A stretch of 64,000 nt of DNA from an uncultured Bacteroidales bacterium (GCA_944322925.1 CALUQM010000009.1:1-64000), one strand, 5' to 3'; positions 36,929 to 47,317 are shown, counted from the first letter of the stretch. The notes: a model not told the origin generated them from the sequence alone. A program made the numbers and translations.

Positions 36929-37630
36929 ATGAAAGAGATTTTCTGGAATACGATAGCTTCTTACAACGCAGCCACATGGCCGTGGCAGCTTGCATTCATA
37001 GCCGCGGCAGCCGTGCTGACGCTCCTCCTTTGGTTCCGTCCGCGCCGGTGGGTCAGGATAGCCGCAAAACTGTACATGGTAATCATCTCCCTGTGGATCG
37101 CTTTCGTGTATTATCTGAAATTCGCTTCTGCCAGGGAGCATTCCGAGGTTCTCGCGATATTCTGGTGCATGATGGCCCTTGCGTGGATATATGACCTTGT
37201 CACGAATTTTTCTTCCTTTTCGAGATCCGGAAAAGCCTCGTACTGGGGCCTGATCGTGCTTGTGCTCCCGCTTGCATACCCATTCATTTCCATATCCCGG
37301 GGTTTTGTCTTCCCTGGAATCACCATGCCTGTCCTGCCGAGCGCCGTTGCCCTTTACATGCTCGGCATGCTGATGACTTTCAACGAGAAAATCAATTTTT
37401 TCGCATATATTTTCATCCTGCACTGGTCCATTATTGCCATATCGAAGATTACCCTGTTCGATATACCTGAAGACATACTGCTCGCAGTGTCGAGTATTCC
37501 GGCTATGGTGATTTTCTTTACACGCTCGCTGAAGTCCATGTCCGGAAAGTTCAAGCCGTCCGACAAGACAGTCACTGTGCTTATATCCGCTGTCGCCGTA
37601 CTTCTGGCCGGCAGCCTGCTTGCAGGATAA
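36929..37630 (+). CDS. Small polytopic membrane protein, DUF6064-like
   Basis: The 233-residue protein begins KEIFWNTIASYNAATWPWQL, which resembles the start of DUF6064 proteins, and has about seven hydrophobic segments. No catalytic motif is visible. It follows the exporter subunit by 6 bases and is part of the same run. Function unknown; a role in solute handling is possible from context only. Confidence 0.7.
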   Translation: MKEIFWNTIASYNAATWPWQLAFIAAAAVLTLLLWFRPRRWVRIAAKLYMVIISLWIAFVYYLKFASAREHSEVLAIFWCMMALAWIYDLVTNFSSFSRSGKASYWGLIVLVLPLAYPFISISRGFVFPGITMPVLPSAVALYMLGMLMTFNEKINFFAYIFILHWSIIAISKITLFDIPEDILLAVSSIPAMVIFFTRSLKSMSGKFKPSDKTVTVLISAVAVLLAGSLLAG

Positions 37631-37650
37631 ATCCTCAACAGTATTTTGCT

Positions 37651-38238
37651 ATGATTGAACTCGTATATCCGGAGGAACCGGCTCCGATCATTCCGCCTTT
37701 GTCGAGCGGGACAAGAAACGAATATTTCAGCAGGACGGAATATTTCCCTGTAGTGGAACCGTCAGGTCTCGTCGTGGGCAGGGCCAGCAGGAAATATTGC
37801 CACGGAGGCAGCAAGCCACTGCATCCTGTAGTGCATCTTCATATCATGGACAGGACCGGAAGGCTTTATCTTCAGAAAAGGTCGATGCACAAGGATATCC
37901 AGCCAGGAAGATGGGATACGGCAGTGGGAGGCCATGTCGATTACGGGGAAAGCATTGTCGAGGCCCTTTTCAGAGAGGCGTCCGAGGAACTCGGGTTCAC
38001 TGAATTCAACCCTGTCCCTATCATTGCATATACCTTCGAATCGGAAATCGAAAAAGAACTTGTGAACGTTTTTGCCGCAATCGGCAATTTTTCCCCTGTT
38101 CCGGACAAGGACGAAGTGGACGAAGGCAGGTACTGGAAACCGGAAGAAATAAAAGAAAACTTTGGAAAGTCGGTCTTTACTCCTAACTTTGAAAAAGAGT
38201 TCGTCATGATCGGAGACCGGCTGGCTGCTCTTTTGTGA
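37651..38238 (+). CDS. Nudix hydrolase
   Basis: The 195-residue protein has a complete Nudix box, GGHVDYGESIVEALFREASE followed by ELGF (about residues 91-114), with the REASEEL metal-binding core. An N-terminal arm with VVEPSGLVVGRASRKYCHGG precedes it, as in isopentenyl-diphosphate-isomerase-like and YfcD-like Nudix proteins of this length. It should cleave a nucleoside diphosphate-X substrate in the cytoplasm; the substrate is not known. It lies 20 bases after the DUF6064-like gene. Confidence 0.9.
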   Translation: MIELVYPEEPAPIIPPLSSGTRNEYFSRTEYFPVVEPSGLVVGRASRKYCHGGSKPLHPVVHLHIMDRTGRLYLQKRSMHKDIQPGRWDTAVGGHVDYGESIVEALFREASEELGFTEFNPVPIIAYTFESEIEKELVNVFAAIGNFSPVPDKDEVDEGRYWKPEEIKENFGKSVFTPNFEKEFVMIGDRLAALL

Positions 38239-38267
38239 TTGGTTAACCATCTATATACAGTATTGTT

Positions 38268-39659
38268 TTGAAGCAATCATCCATCAGTTGCGGGCTCCCG
38301 TCCGGTGTCGCCATGCTGCCGGGAAGCCCTTTAATGTCATCGCATGCCTTGAAGAGGCTTGCAGACTCGATTTCAGACTGCAGCTATCTCTTTTTGTATC
38401 TCAGGGACGGGCTGCCGGAGTTCGGCATGACTGCCGTCGGGCGTATCCTTTCGATCGCTGAAGATACCGGAGCCGATATGCTGTATTCGGATTATTATGA
38501 AAGGATTTGCGGCAGTCAGGGGAATGCCGGGACGAGGAAGCATCCTCTGATAGACTGCCAGAGAGGCGCGCTGCGCGACGATTTCGATTTCGGCCCCCTT
38601 CTTGTTTTCAGGGCGGAGTCCTTTGTCAAGGCAGCCCGGCTTGTGTCCGACGGCTTCAGGTTCGGCGGACTGTATGCCCTGAGGCTTGCGATGGGCAAGA
38701 TCGTGCACATCAATGAATATCTTTATACTTCGGTGGAGACCGATCTCAGAAAATCCGGGGAAAAACAGTTCGATTATGTCGATCCGAGGAACAGGGAAGT
38801 GCAGATGGAAATGGAAAGCATCTGTACGGATTATCTGAAACGGGTAGGGGCATATATCGGGCCGTCTTCAAGATGCGGGATGCCGCGGCAGGACGGCGGT
38901 TTTCCGGTCACGGCATCAGTGATAATCCCTGTTTTCAACCGTGCCGCTACGATTGCAGATGCGGTAAGAAGCGCGCTGTCCCAGAAATGCAGTTTCGGAT
39001 ACAATGTCATTGTGGTGGACAACCATTCTTCGGATGGGACCTCGGAACTGCTCGGGCGCATGGCTGCAGAAGACAGCCGGCTTGTCCTTCTCGTACCTGA
39101 CAGGACGGATCTCGGAATCGGGGGATGCTGGAATTATGCGGTAAGGAATGACGCCTGCGGCAGGTATGCCGTCCAGCTCGACAGCGATGACGTATATTCA
39201 TCGGAAACCGTGCTCGAAAGGATAGTCGGAGAGTTCGGAAAACAGGATTGCGCCATGGTAGTAGGCTCATATCTCATGACGGATTTTTCCATGAACCCGA
39301 TACCTCCGGGCGTGATCGACCATAAGGAATGGACAGATGCCAACGGTCATAACAATGCCCTGAGAGTGAACGGGCTCGGGGCTCCGAGGGCGTTCTGCAC
39401 TTCTCTTGTCAGGGAAATCGGCTTTCCGGATACGAGTTACGGAGAGGATTATGCCATGGGGCTCAGAATCAGCCGTGAGTTCAGAATAGGCAGAATATAT
39501 GACGTACTCTATTTCTGCAGACGCTGGGAAGGCAATTCCGACGCGGCCCTGAGTCAGGAAAAGGTCAATGCCAACAATTTCTACAAGGACAGGATAAGGA
39601 CATGGGAACTCGAGGCGAGGATAAGGCTTGCAGCCGACAGACATCAGGACAGACAATGA
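38268..39659 (+). CDS. GT2-type glycosyltransferase with extra N-terminal domain
   Basis: The 463-residue protein has a GT-A domain from about residue 215 ([34 protein letters not shown], and the metal-binding [11 protein letters not shown]). The first 200 residues resemble a second, degenerate GT-A-like unit ([20 protein letters not shown]; the usual DXD is not obvious). The start is TTG 38268; ATG 38313 is the nearest alternative and would shorten the N-terminus. The stop overlaps the next gene (ATGA). The pairing with a DUF4922 protein is recurrent in Bacteroidales in my recollection, so the two probably work on one glycan. Confidence 0.85.
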   Translation: MKQSSISCGLPSGVAMLPGSPLMSSHALKRLADSISDCSYLFLYLRDGLPEFGMTAVGRILSIAEDTGADMLYSDYYERICGSQGNAGTRKHPLIDCQRGALRDDFDFGPLLVFRAESFVKAARLVSDGFRFGGLYALRLAMGKIVHINEYLYTSVETDLRKSGEKQFDYVDPRNREVQMEMESICTDYLKRVGAYIGPSSRCGMPRQDGGFPVTASVIIPVFNRAATIADAVRSALSQKCSFGYNVIVVDNHSSDGTSELLGRMAAEDSRLVLLVPDRTDLGIGGCWNYAVRNDACGRYAVQLDSDDVYSSETVLERIVGEFGKQDCAMVVGSYLMTDFSMNPIPPGVIDHKEWTDANGHNNALRVNGLGAPRAFCTSLVREIGFPDTSYGEDYAMGLRISREFRIGRIYDVLYFCRRWEGNSDAALSQEKVNANNFYKDRIRTWELEARIRLAADRHQDRQ

Positions 39660-41917
39660 AAAAGGCGTACGATATCGGAAAATTCATCAAGGACCAGCTG
39701 TCCCTGTGGCCTGAGGCCTGCGGCAATTTCCGCTCTCTCAGGGATATCCGTGTGCGCATGTTCGATGTCGGCGGACTTCCGGTAGTGCTGCAGCACAATC
39801 CTGCACGGATCGTTTCATCGGCGGCGAAACTCGATGCCGGGACGCTGAAAAACAGGAAATGCTTTCTGTGCGCTGCAAACAGGCCGGAGGAACAGACCGG
39901 CCTTGAGTTCGAGGGCAGGAAAGGCAGGAAATACGATATTCTGGTAAATCCGTATCCGATACTCCGGAATCATCTCGTAATAGCGATGAAGGAGCATTGT
40001 GCACAGTCCATCTGGAGAAGATTCGTGGACATGCTCGATTTTGCTGCGGCATATCCGGATTTTTCAGTATTCTACAACGGGCCGCAGTGCGGAGCTTCCG
40101 CTCCGGACCATCATCATTTCCAGGCTGCGTCAAAGGGGCAGCTTTCACTGGAAAATGACGTGAATGCTTCTCTGGATACGTGCGCACGGTACGGGAAATC
40201 CGGGAATCTGGAATTCATGACGGCTTGTCTCGATGCGGACATGTTTCTGTACAGGAAATATCTTCCAGGGATATTTGTGATAAAAGGCTCCACGTCGAAA
40301 TCCGTCGCCAAGCTTTTCTACAGACTCCTGGATTGTGCGGAACGGGATGCCGGCAGGCAGCCTGAACCGATGTGCAATGTCTTTGTCTGGCATTCCGGAG
40401 GCGAATTCCGCTGTATCGTGGTTTTAAGGTCGGCGCACAGGTCTCACCATTATTTTTCGCAAGGCGATGACCACCTGACGATGAGTCCCGGCTGTGCTGA
40501 CATGGCCGGATGCCTCGTATCTCCGGTGGCTGCCGAGTTCGAGAGGACTGATGCCGGACTTCTGCGGGAAATGCTGGAGGAAGTGGCATTGGACAGGCAG
40601 ACCGAAGCAGTGGTCTGCCGCAGGCTTGTGAGGACTCAGAAAGAAGTGTCGGTGGGCATAATGTCCGGGGATGAAATCGGATTCGAGATTCTCTCCGACG
40701 GCGCCGGACCGCGCAAGGCCGTGTTCAAGGCAGGCAAGATAGAATATGACGGGTCTCTTTTCGATGAATTGTATTTTGAAGCGAAAACCCTGTCGACGAT
40801 GTTTGCCGAGCCTTCTTTCAGACTGTACGGCGTTACAATAGGTGTCGGCTTTCATTGGGAGCGCAGGGAAGACCAGCAGTTTGCCGGAGCCCTGAAGGTC
40901 ATTGCCGGAGCCGGCAGTCTCGTGGCTGTCAATGTCGTGGGTGTGGAAGACTATCTTGTCAGCGTCATTTCGTCCGAGATGAAGTCTTCATCTCCTCCTG
41001 AATTCCTCAAGGCGCACGCGGTAATATCGAGGTCCTGGCTCATGAAGCAGATGGGCGGCCGGGACTTTTGCCGGCCTCGGATCGCGCGCGTGGCCGGCAA
41101 TGAGGTGACGAGGTGGTACTGCAGGAGTGATCATGACCTGTTCGACGTATGTGCGGATGATCATTGCCAGAGATATCAGGGCCTGACGGAAGCTGCCTTC
41201 GCTGCTGCGAAAGATGCCGTGGATGCTACATGGGGACAGGTACTCGCATACGGCGGGAAAATCTGCGACGCGAGATTTTCCAAGTGCTGCGGCGGCGTGA
41301 CGGAAAAATTCAGTTCATGCTGGGAGGACGTGGATTATGATTACCTTCAGGGGCTTTCCGATACCCCTTCTGCCGGCACTGCCGACCTGTCGGACGAGAC
41401 GGCTTTCAGGACGTGGCTCTCCTGCGGGAATGACTCATTCTGCGGAAAAGCCTCTCCGGCCCTTCTTGCCAGGATTCTGAATTCCTACGACATGGAGACG
41501 GCAGATTTTTTCAGATGGCAGGTCAGATATCGGAGAGGGGAGCTGTCGCGGATCTTTGCAGCACGCTCCGGTATGGATATAGGGGAAATCCGGACACTGA
41601 CACCGCTTTCGAGAGGGGCTTCCGGGCGAATCGTAAGACTGGAGGTCGCCGGAACCCTCGGAACTGTCATTATCGGCAAGGAACTCGAGATCAGGAGGGT
41701 GCTTTCGGAGTCCCACCTGAAGAGCTCCGCCTTCATAGTAGATTATGACGGAGACGACATTGTCCTGACAGGCGCAGGCTGGGGGCACGGAGTAGGCCTC
41801 TGTCAGATTGGGGCGGCTGAAATGGCTGCGGAGGGTTATGATTACCGCAGCATCCTCGCCCATTATTATCCGGGTGCGGAACTTGTGTCTTACAGTGAAC
41901 TGGAGAAGCGGTCATGA
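39656..41917 (+). CDS. Fusion of DUF4922 (HIT/GalT-like) and SpoIID/LytB domains
   Basis: From ATG 39656 the protein has 753 residues. Residues 1-305 are DUF4922-like: CFLC (Cys69, Cys72), [14 protein letters not shown] and PDHHHFQA (His152-154), reminiscent of HIT-superfamily nucleotide phosphorylases. Residues about 340-750 are SpoIID/LytB-like, with [14 protein letters not shown] (Glu441 in the place of the SpoIID catalytic Glu), CGGVTEKF and [13 protein letters not shown] (His711). SpoIID proteins are lytic transglycosylases acting on peptide-free peptidoglycan strands. No signal peptide is visible, which is unexpected for a wall enzyme. It overlaps GT2 upstream and the AmpG-like permease downstream. 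Confidence 0.85.
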   Translation: MKKAYDIGKFIKDQLSLWPEACGNFRSLRDIRVRMFDVGGLPVVLQHNPARIVSSAAKLDAGTLKNRKCFLCAANRPEEQTGLEFEGRKGRKYDILVNPYPILRNHLVIAMKEHCAQSIWRRFVDMLDFAAAYPDFSVFYNGPQCGASAPDHHHFQAASKGQLSLENDVNASLDTCARYGKSGNLEFMTACLDADMFLYRKYLPGIFVIKGSTSKSVAKLFYRLLDCAERDAGRQPEPMCNVFVWHSGGEFRCIVVLRSAHRSHHYFSQGDDHLTMSPGCADMAGCLVSPVAAEFERTDAGLLREMLEEVALDRQTEAVVCRRLVRTQKEVSVGIMSGDEIGFEILSDGAGPRKAVFKAGKIEYDGSLFDELYFEAKTLSTMFAEPSFRLYGVTIGVGFHWERREDQQFAGALKVIAGAGSLVAVNVVGVEDYLVSVISSEMKSSSPPEFLKAHAVISRSWLMKQMGGRDFCRPRIARVAGNEVTRWYCRSDHDLFDVCADDHCQRYQGLTEAAFAAAKDAVDATWGQVLAYGGKICDARFSKCCGGVTEKFSSCWEDVDYDYLQGLSDTPSAGTADLSDETAFRTWLSCGNDSFCGKASPALLARILNSYDMETADFFRWQVRYRRGELSRIFAARSGMDIGEIRTLTPLSRGASGRIVRLEVAGTLGTVIIGKELEIRRVLSESHLKSSAFIVDYDGDDIVLTGAGWGHGVGLCQIGAAEMAAEGYDYRSILAHYYPGAELVSYSELEKRS

Positions 41918-43239
41918 AGACGGGAGGCATCAATCCATGGGCGTGGGTCCCTACACTTTATTTTGCGGAAGGCATACCGTATGTCCTTGTCAACACCGTT
42001 TCAGTCATCATGTTCAAGAAAATGGGGATGTCGAACGGTGATGTCGCCATGTTTACCGGACTGCTTTATCTACCGTGGGTGGTAAAGCCGCTCTGGAGTC
42101 CGTTCGTGGATATCGTCAGAACTAAAAGATGGTGGACTGTCTCCATGCAGATTCTCATGACGGCGGCAATGTTCGCCGCAGCCCTTGCCCTTCCCCGCCT
42201 TTCTGCCGGAACGATAGCTTCAGGCGCGGCACCGGTTTCTCCCTTTGCGGCCACGCTGGCCGTGTTCTGGATTACGGCTTTTGCATCGGCTACGCACGAT
42301 ATAGCTGCCGACGGTTTTTACATGCTGGCCCTGACCCGTGAAAGACAGTCGTTTTTCGTGGGTATCAGAAGTACGTTCTACCGGCTTGCCACGATATTCG
42401 GGCAGGGCGGGCTTGTTTTCATTGCCGGTCTGCTGGAGACGTCTCTGGATGACATACCTCTCGCCTGGACACTCACACTCGTAATCTGTGCCGTGATTTT
42501 CGGCCTGCTCTCCCTGTACCATACGTTTTTTCTTCCCAGACCGGATGCGGACAGGCAGCATCTTTCTTCCGGAGAAAGGTCCGAAAGGGCGAAAGACATA
42601 TTGCGGGAATCGGGGAGGACATTCAGAACATTCTTTTCAAAGAAGAATATCCTGCTTGCGATAGCCTTCATGCTGCTGTACCGTCTTCCTGAGGCTTTCC
42701 TGATAAAGATGCTGAATCCGTTTCTGCTCGACCCGGCGGATGCCGGAGGCCTCGCTCTGTCGACCGAGCAGGTAGGTCTGGTCTACGGTACGGTCGGTGT
42801 TGCGGCCCTTACGGTCGGCGGAATACTCGGAGGCATGGCCGCTGCAAGGTGGGGGCTCGGAAAGGCTATGTGGCCGATGGCGCTGAGCCTTGCCGTCCCA
42901 TGTTCCGTATTCGTATATCTGAGCATGGCGCAGCCCGAAAGTTTATGGATAATATCTGCATGCGTGGCTTTGGACCAGTTCGGCTACGGTTTCGGTTTTA
43001 CGGCCTACATGCTGTATCTTATAATGTTTTCCGAAGGGGAATTCAAGACTTCGCACTATTCGCTGTGTACGGCTTTCATGGCCATGAGCATGATGGTTCC
43101 GGGGATGTTCGCGGGCTATCTGCAGGAATGGCTCGGCTATGTCGGTTTCTTCTGGATGGTCATGGTGTGCTGCATGGCGACAGTTGCGGTTACGGCATCC
43201 GTGAAATCTACCGTCAGATGGGCGGAGTCGGAAAAATAA
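41914..43239 (+). CDS. AmpG-like major facilitator permease
   Basis: The 441-residue protein has about twelve membrane helices. LYFAEGIPYVLVNTVSVIMF, LLYLPWVVKPLWSPFVD and ATHDIAADGFY are typical of the AmpG branch of the major facilitator family, which imports anhydro-muropeptides from the periplasm. Its ATG overlaps the stop of the SpoIID fusion gene by four bases and NamZ follows 7 bases later. Neighbours acting on peptidoglycan strengthen the muropeptide call; the exact cargo is inferred. Confidence 0.88.
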   Translation: MKTGGINPWAWVPTLYFAEGIPYVLVNTVSVIMFKKMGMSNGDVAMFTGLLYLPWVVKPLWSPFVDIVRTKRWWTVSMQILMTAAMFAAALALPRLSAGTIASGAAPVSPFAATLAVFWITAFASATHDIAADGFYMLALTRERQSFFVGIRSTFYRLATIFGQGGLVFIAGLLETSLDDIPLAWTLTLVICAVIFGLLSLYHTFFLPRPDADRQHLSSGERSERAKDILRESGRTFRTFFSKKNILLAIAFMLLYRLPEAFLIKMLNPFLLDPADAGGLALSTEQVGLVYGTVGVAALTVGGILGGMAAARWGLGKAMWPMALSLAVPCSVFVYLSMAQPESLWIISACVALDQFGYGFGFTAYMLYLIMFSEGEFKTSHYSLCTAFMAMSMMVPGMFAGYLQEWLGYVGFFWMVMVCCMATVAVTASVKSTVRWAESEK

Positions 43240-43246
43240 CGGGGAT

Positions 43247-44545
43247 ATGAAGATGAAAAACACTTTTATTGCATTTGCTGCTGCCGCAGCATTTCTTCTG
43301 TCGGGAGTCCTGATGCAGACGGAAGCTACCGAAAGACGCAGGGCCTCGTCCGGGGACGGGGTTGTTCCTGGAGTTGAAGTCCTTGTCAAGCGCGGATTTC
43401 CGGGGCTGAAAGGAAAGAAGGTGGGACTGGTCACGAATCCGAGCGGAGTGGACAGGAACCTGCGTTCCACGATAGATATCCTTTTCAATGCGCCGGATGT
43501 GGAACTGGTCGCCCTTTACGGGCCTGAACACGGTGTCCGCGGCGACGTATATGCCGGCGGAAAGGTATCAGACAATATCGACAAGGCTACGGGCCTTCCG
43601 GTGTATTCCCTTTACGGGGCTACGCGCAAACCCACTCGCGAAATGCTTGAAGGCATAGACGTCATGGTGTATGACATTCAGGACGTAGGGGCGAGATCCT
43701 ATACTTTCATCAGTACTCTTGGGCTGGTTATGGAGGCATGTTCGGAGCAGGGGATCGAGGTGATGGTTCTCGACCGCCCGAATCCGCTCGGAGGCGAAAA
43801 AATCGAGGGAAGCTATGTCGAGGACGGTTATTTTTCCTTTGTAAGCCAGTACAGGATACCTTATGTCTACGGCCTTACGGTGGGTGAACTCGCTTTGCTG
43901 ATCAATGAAGAGGGGCTGAACCGCGGACAGCTCGGAAACAGGGAGCCTGCCAGATGCAGCCTGACGGTCATACCGATGGAAGGCTGGCGCAGAAACATGA
44001 CATACGGGGATACCGGCTTGCCGTGGGTGCTTCCGTCTCCGAATATCCCGTACCCTTCATCGGCCGTCAATTATTGTGCGGCAGGTATTTGCGGAGAGCT
44101 TTACGGTTTCCTGAATATAGGAATCGGATATACTCTCCCGTTCCAGGTTTTTGCGGAAGAATGGATAGATGCCGAAAGACTCAAGGAATATCTGGATGCC
44201 ATGCGCCTGCCGGGAGTGGCCTTCAGAACAATATATTTCAAACCGTTTTCCGGACGCTCGGCGGGAAGGCTCGTCCAGGGAGTCCAGTATTTCTTTACCG
44301 ACTACTCGAAGGCCAGGATTACGGAAATCCAGTTCAGGGTAATGGAAGCGGTGGCTGCCCTGTACCCGGGGAAAAAACCGTTTGAAACAGCTACCGGAAT
44401 CGGACTTTTCGACAAGGTATGCGGCTCATCAAGGGTGCGCGAACTGTTTTCGTCCGACAACCGTTTCGAATCTGTCCGGGATTTCTGGCGCAAGGACGAA
44501 GAAGATTTCAGAAAACTTGCTTCCCGGTATTATCTGTACCGGTGA
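43247..44545 (+). CDS. namZ: NamZ-type exo-beta-N-acetylmuramidase (DUF1343, GH171)
   Basis: The 432-residue protein has a signal peptide (hydrophobic residues 5-23) and the DUF1343 pattern: GLVTNPSGVDRNLRSTIDIL, ALYGPEHGVRGD, VYDIQDVGARSYTFISTL, VLDRPNPLGG, and PSPNIPYPSSA. Characterised members cleave N-acetylmuramic acid from the non-reducing end of peptidoglycan chains. It should act in the periplasm, beside the AmpG-like importer encoded upstream. It converges with murI (6 bases between stops). Confidence 0.9.
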   Translation: MKMKNTFIAFAAAAAFLLSGVLMQTEATERRRASSGDGVVPGVEVLVKRGFPGLKGKKVGLVTNPSGVDRNLRSTIDILFNAPDVELVALYGPEHGVRGDVYAGGKVSDNIDKATGLPVYSLYGATRKPTREMLEGIDVMVYDIQDVGARSYTFISTLGLVMEACSEQGIEVMVLDRPNPLGGEKIEGSYVEDGYFSFVSQYRIPYVYGLTVGELALLINEEGLNRGQLGNREPARCSLTVIPMEGWRRNMTYGDTGLPWVLPSPNIPYPSSAVNYCAAGICGELYGFLNIGIGYTLPFQVFAEEWIDAERLKEYLDAMRLPGVAFRTIYFKPFSGRSAGRLVQGVQYFFTDYSKARITEIQFRVMEAVAALYPGKKPFETATGIGLFDKVCGSSRVRELFSSDNRFESVRDFWRKDEEDFRKLASRYYLYR

Positions 44546-44551
44546 CGATGG

Positions 44552-45367
44552 TCATGCGGTCATGAACATGGCGTAGGCCGCTTTCAGATTATCGTCAGGA
44601 CCTGAAGACAGCAGTTCGACCCTGCCGTTTCCCTGACAGCCGTCCGGAAGTCCGTCTTCTTTCATGACATCGGCGAGGTGTTTGGCGACCGCAGGTGCCG
44701 GATCGATTACCGCAATCCCTGGCCCGGCTATTTTCCGGATCGTATCCATGAGAAAAGGATAGTGGGTGCAGCCGAGGACGATTACATCTGCCCCTGCATC
44801 GAGAAGGGGACGCAGGCTGGCTTCGACGACAGTCTCGGCGTTCCTGCCGGACAGTTCGCCTTTTTCCACGAGTTCCACGAAACCCTGGCCCACATGTTCC
44901 ACCACTTTTACGGGACCGTGTACGAGCTCTCTGGTATTTCTGTATTTTTCCGCCTTGAGGGTTCCGGCCGTGGCAAGGACTCCGATCACCCCGGTCTTTG
45001 TGAGGCCGATGGCCGGCTTTACGGCAGGTTCCATTCCGATGAACATGATATGGTCCCGTCTGCCGCCGGAAATTTCCAGCGCCCGTTTCCTGACTTCGGG
45101 ATCCGACCTGTCGGAATACAGCCTTCTCAATGCGGATATGGCTGCCGCCGTAGCGGTATTGCAGGCTACGACTATGATGTCTGCTCCTTTCCCGGCCAGT
45201 ATCCCGGTAATCTGCACGGCCCTGCCGATTATGTAGTCTGCGGTTTTTTCTCCGTAAGGGCAATGGGCATTGTCGGAGTAATACGCGTATGATTCTCCCG
45301 GCATAAGTTTCCTTATTTCCCTGAATACAGACAGTCCCCCTATGCCGGAGTCGAAAATCCCTATCAT
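44552..45367 (-). CDS. murI: Glutamate racemase
   Basis: From ATG 45367 the protein has 271 residues and starts GIFDSGIGGLSVFREI. ACNTATAAA and GCTHYPFL contain the two catalytic cysteines. It supplies D-glutamate for peptidoglycan precursors in the cytoplasm. The open frame extends about 70 codons upstream into the neighbouring intergenic sequence, but the family begins here and a -7 element lies at 45424-45431. In related genomes murI usually follows bamA-ompH; here it sits opposite namZ. Confidence 0.95.
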   Translation of the reverse strand: MIGIFDSGIGGLSVFREIRKLMPGESYAYYSDNAHCPYGEKTADYIIGRAVQITGILAGKGADIIVVACNTATAAAISALRRLYSDRSDPEVRKRALEISGGRRDHIMFIGMEPAVKPAIGLTKTGVIGVLATAGTLKAEKYRNTRELVHGPVKVVEHVGQGFVELVEKGELSGRNAETVVEASLRPLLDAGADVIVLGCTHYPFLMDTIRKIAGPGIAVIDPAPAVAKHLADVMKEDGLPDGCQGNGRVELLSSGPDDNLKAAYAMFMTA

Positions 45368-45423
45368 AATTTTATCGGACAACAGCTTGTCAAGCGTTTT
45401 TTTTTGTAAATTCGAACTTACCG

Positions 45424-45431
45424 CAAAGTTA
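45424..45431 (-). promoter_or_regulatory. -7 element of the murI promoter
   Basis: The minus strand reads TAACTTTG, which fits TAnnTTTG, 57 bases before the murI start. The gap 45368-45449 also has a run of nine T (45397-45405). No convincing -33 element is seen for murI or for the plus-strand GH2 gene. Confidence 0.5.
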
Positions 45432-45449
45432 TATAAAACGTAATAAACC

Positions 45450-47297
45450 ATGAACGGAAAAATGTCATTCAGTGTCTTTTTTGCGGCAGTTTCCATTACA
45501 GCCGCCCTGACAGTTCCCGCAGGTGCGCAGGAGCCTGGCCCGGATCCGCAGATAATCAATGTCTCTGCAAGAAGCACCGTTTCCCTGGACGGTATATGGA
45601 AGACAATCGTGGATCCGTATGAAAACGGATATTACAATTACAGGATGAAGCCTCTGGATGCGGCGAAATCCTATTTCGCCGACAATGACTTCGACAAGGA
45701 CAGGACAAAACTGTTCGAATACAATTTCAATACCGACGGGACTCTGCAAGTGCCTGGAGACTGGAATACGCAGAGGCTTCAGCTGTATTATTATGAAGGT
45801 ACGGTCTGGTACAGAAATATTTTCAGATATTCTCCTGAACCCGGCAGAAGAGTCTTCGTATATTTCGGCGCGGCGAACTATGAAGCAGTCGTAGGCCTTA
45901 ACGGAGAAAAGATAGGAAAGCACACGGGTGGTTTTACTCCTTTCAACTTCGAGATTACGGACAAGGTCAGGGAAGGGGACAATTCGCTTATAGTCAAGGT
46001 GGACAACAAAAGACACGCAGACGGCGTGCCGACAGTCAATTCCGACTGGTGGAATTACGGGGGCCTTACGCGCAGCGTCATGCTTGTGGAAACACCCGAG
46101 ACTTTTATCCGCGATTATTTCGTCCGTCTGAAGAAAGACGATGCGGGAAAAATCGACGGGTGGATACAGCTTGACGGGAAGGATGCTTCCCAGACGGTTG
46201 TGATAGGAATTCCTGAACTGAAGATATCACACAAGGTCAGGACGGACGAGAACGGTTATGCGGAATTCGAATTCAAGGCAAAGCCTGAATTGTGGTCTCC
46301 GGAAAATCCCCGCCTGTATGAGGTGACGATCACTTCGGAAACGGATAAGGTTGCGGACAGAATAGGATTCAGGACAATAGAAACCGACGGCACAAGGATT
46401 CTGCTCAACGGCAGGGAGATCTTCTGCCGCGGAGTCTGCATCCACGAGGAAATGCCGTACGGTACCGGAGGCCGGGCCTACTGCAGGGAGCAGGACCTCG
46501 TCCTTCTGGGCTGGGCAAAGGAAATGGGCTGCAATTTTGTCCGCCTTGCACACTATCCGCACAATGAAGACATGATACGTGCCGCAGAAGAAATGGGACT
46601 GCTCGTATGGTCCGAAATACCGGTCTACTGGACAATCCAGTGGGAAAATCCGGAAACGTATGCCAACGCCGAATCCCAGCTCGCGGACATGATAACAAGA
46701 GACAAGAACAGGGCGAACGTGATAATCTGGTCCGTTGCCAACGAGACTCCCCACAGCGATGCGAGGCTGAAGTTCCTGTCTTCTCTTGTAGCCAGGGCCA
46801 GGGAAATGGATCCTACGAGGCTTGTCAGCGCCGCCATGGAGAAGGCCGTGGTCGGCAAGGATCTGCTGACAGTCCGCGATGATCTTGCAGATATCGTGGA
46901 TCTTGTCAGTTTCAACCAGTATGTCGGCTGGTATGACGGTACGCCTGAAAAATGCGACAGGGTAAACTGGACATTCGACATCGATAAACCCGTATTCATC
47001 ACGGAATTCGGTGCTGGAGCGGTTTACGGAAGACATGGAGACCGTACCGAAAGGTTTACGGAGGAGTACATGGAAGACATGTATGAACGCAGCGTAAACA
47101 TGTTTAGGAGAATACCGGGGCTTGCCGGGACGACTCCGTGGGTACTGAAGGATTTTCGCTCCCCGCGCCGTCAGATGAAGGGAATCCAGGATGATTTCAA
47201 CAGAAAAGGCCTGGTTTCGGACCGTGGCGGAAGAAAATCAGGCTTCTATGTGATGCAGAAATGGTATGAAGAACTGAAAGAGCAGTACGGTGAATGA
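45450..47297 (+). CDS. Exported GH2 enzyme, beta-glucuronidase-like
   Basis: The 615-residue protein has a signal peptide (cleavage near PAGAQ, residue 27), then the GH2 sugar-binding, Ig-like and barrel domains with no extra C-terminal modules. VANETPH places the acid/base Glu at 432; ITEFGAGA places the nucleophile Glu at 519. NRKG at 584-587 matches the N-x-K motif that binds the carboxylate of uronic acids in bacterial beta-glucuronidases, so a glucuronidase or galacturonidase is favoured over a galactosidase. Length is close to E. coli UidA. It is convergent with the GntR-type regulator, 20 bases apart. Confidence 0.85.
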   Translation: MNGKMSFSVFFAAVSITAALTVPAGAQEPGPDPQIINVSARSTVSLDGIWKTIVDPYENGYYNYRMKPLDAAKSYFADNDFDKDRTKLFEYNFNTDGTLQVPGDWNTQRLQLYYYEGTVWYRNIFRYSPEPGRRVFVYFGAANYEAVVGLNGEKIGKHTGGFTPFNFEITDKVREGDNSLIVKVDNKRHADGVPTVNSDWWNYGGLTRSVMLVETPETFIRDYFVRLKKDDAGKIDGWIQLDGKDASQTVVIGIPELKISHKVRTDENGYAEFEFKAKPELWSPENPRLYEVTITSETDKVADRIGFRTIETDGTRILLNGREIFCRGVCIHEEMPYGTGGRAYCREQDLVLLGWAKEMGCNFVRLAHYPHNEDMIRAAEEMGLLVWSEIPVYWTIQWENPETYANAESQLADMITRDKNRANVIIWSVANETPHSDARLKFLSSLVARAREMDPTRLVSAAMEKAVVGKDLLTVRDDLADIVDLVSFNQYVGWYDGTPEKCDRVNWTFDIDKPVFITEFGAGAVYGRHGDRTERFTEEYMEDMYERSVNMFRRIPGLAGTTPWVLKDFRSPRRQMKGIQDDFNRKGLVSDRGGRKSGFYVMQKWYEELKEQYGE

Positions 47298-47317
47298 CAC
47301 TCTTGCCGGGACCGCCG

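Noticed and set aside
45368..45577. Extended N-terminus of glutamate racemase
   Set aside because: The extra 70 residues run through the intergenic region and overlap the GH2 gene on the other strand; the family starts at 45367.
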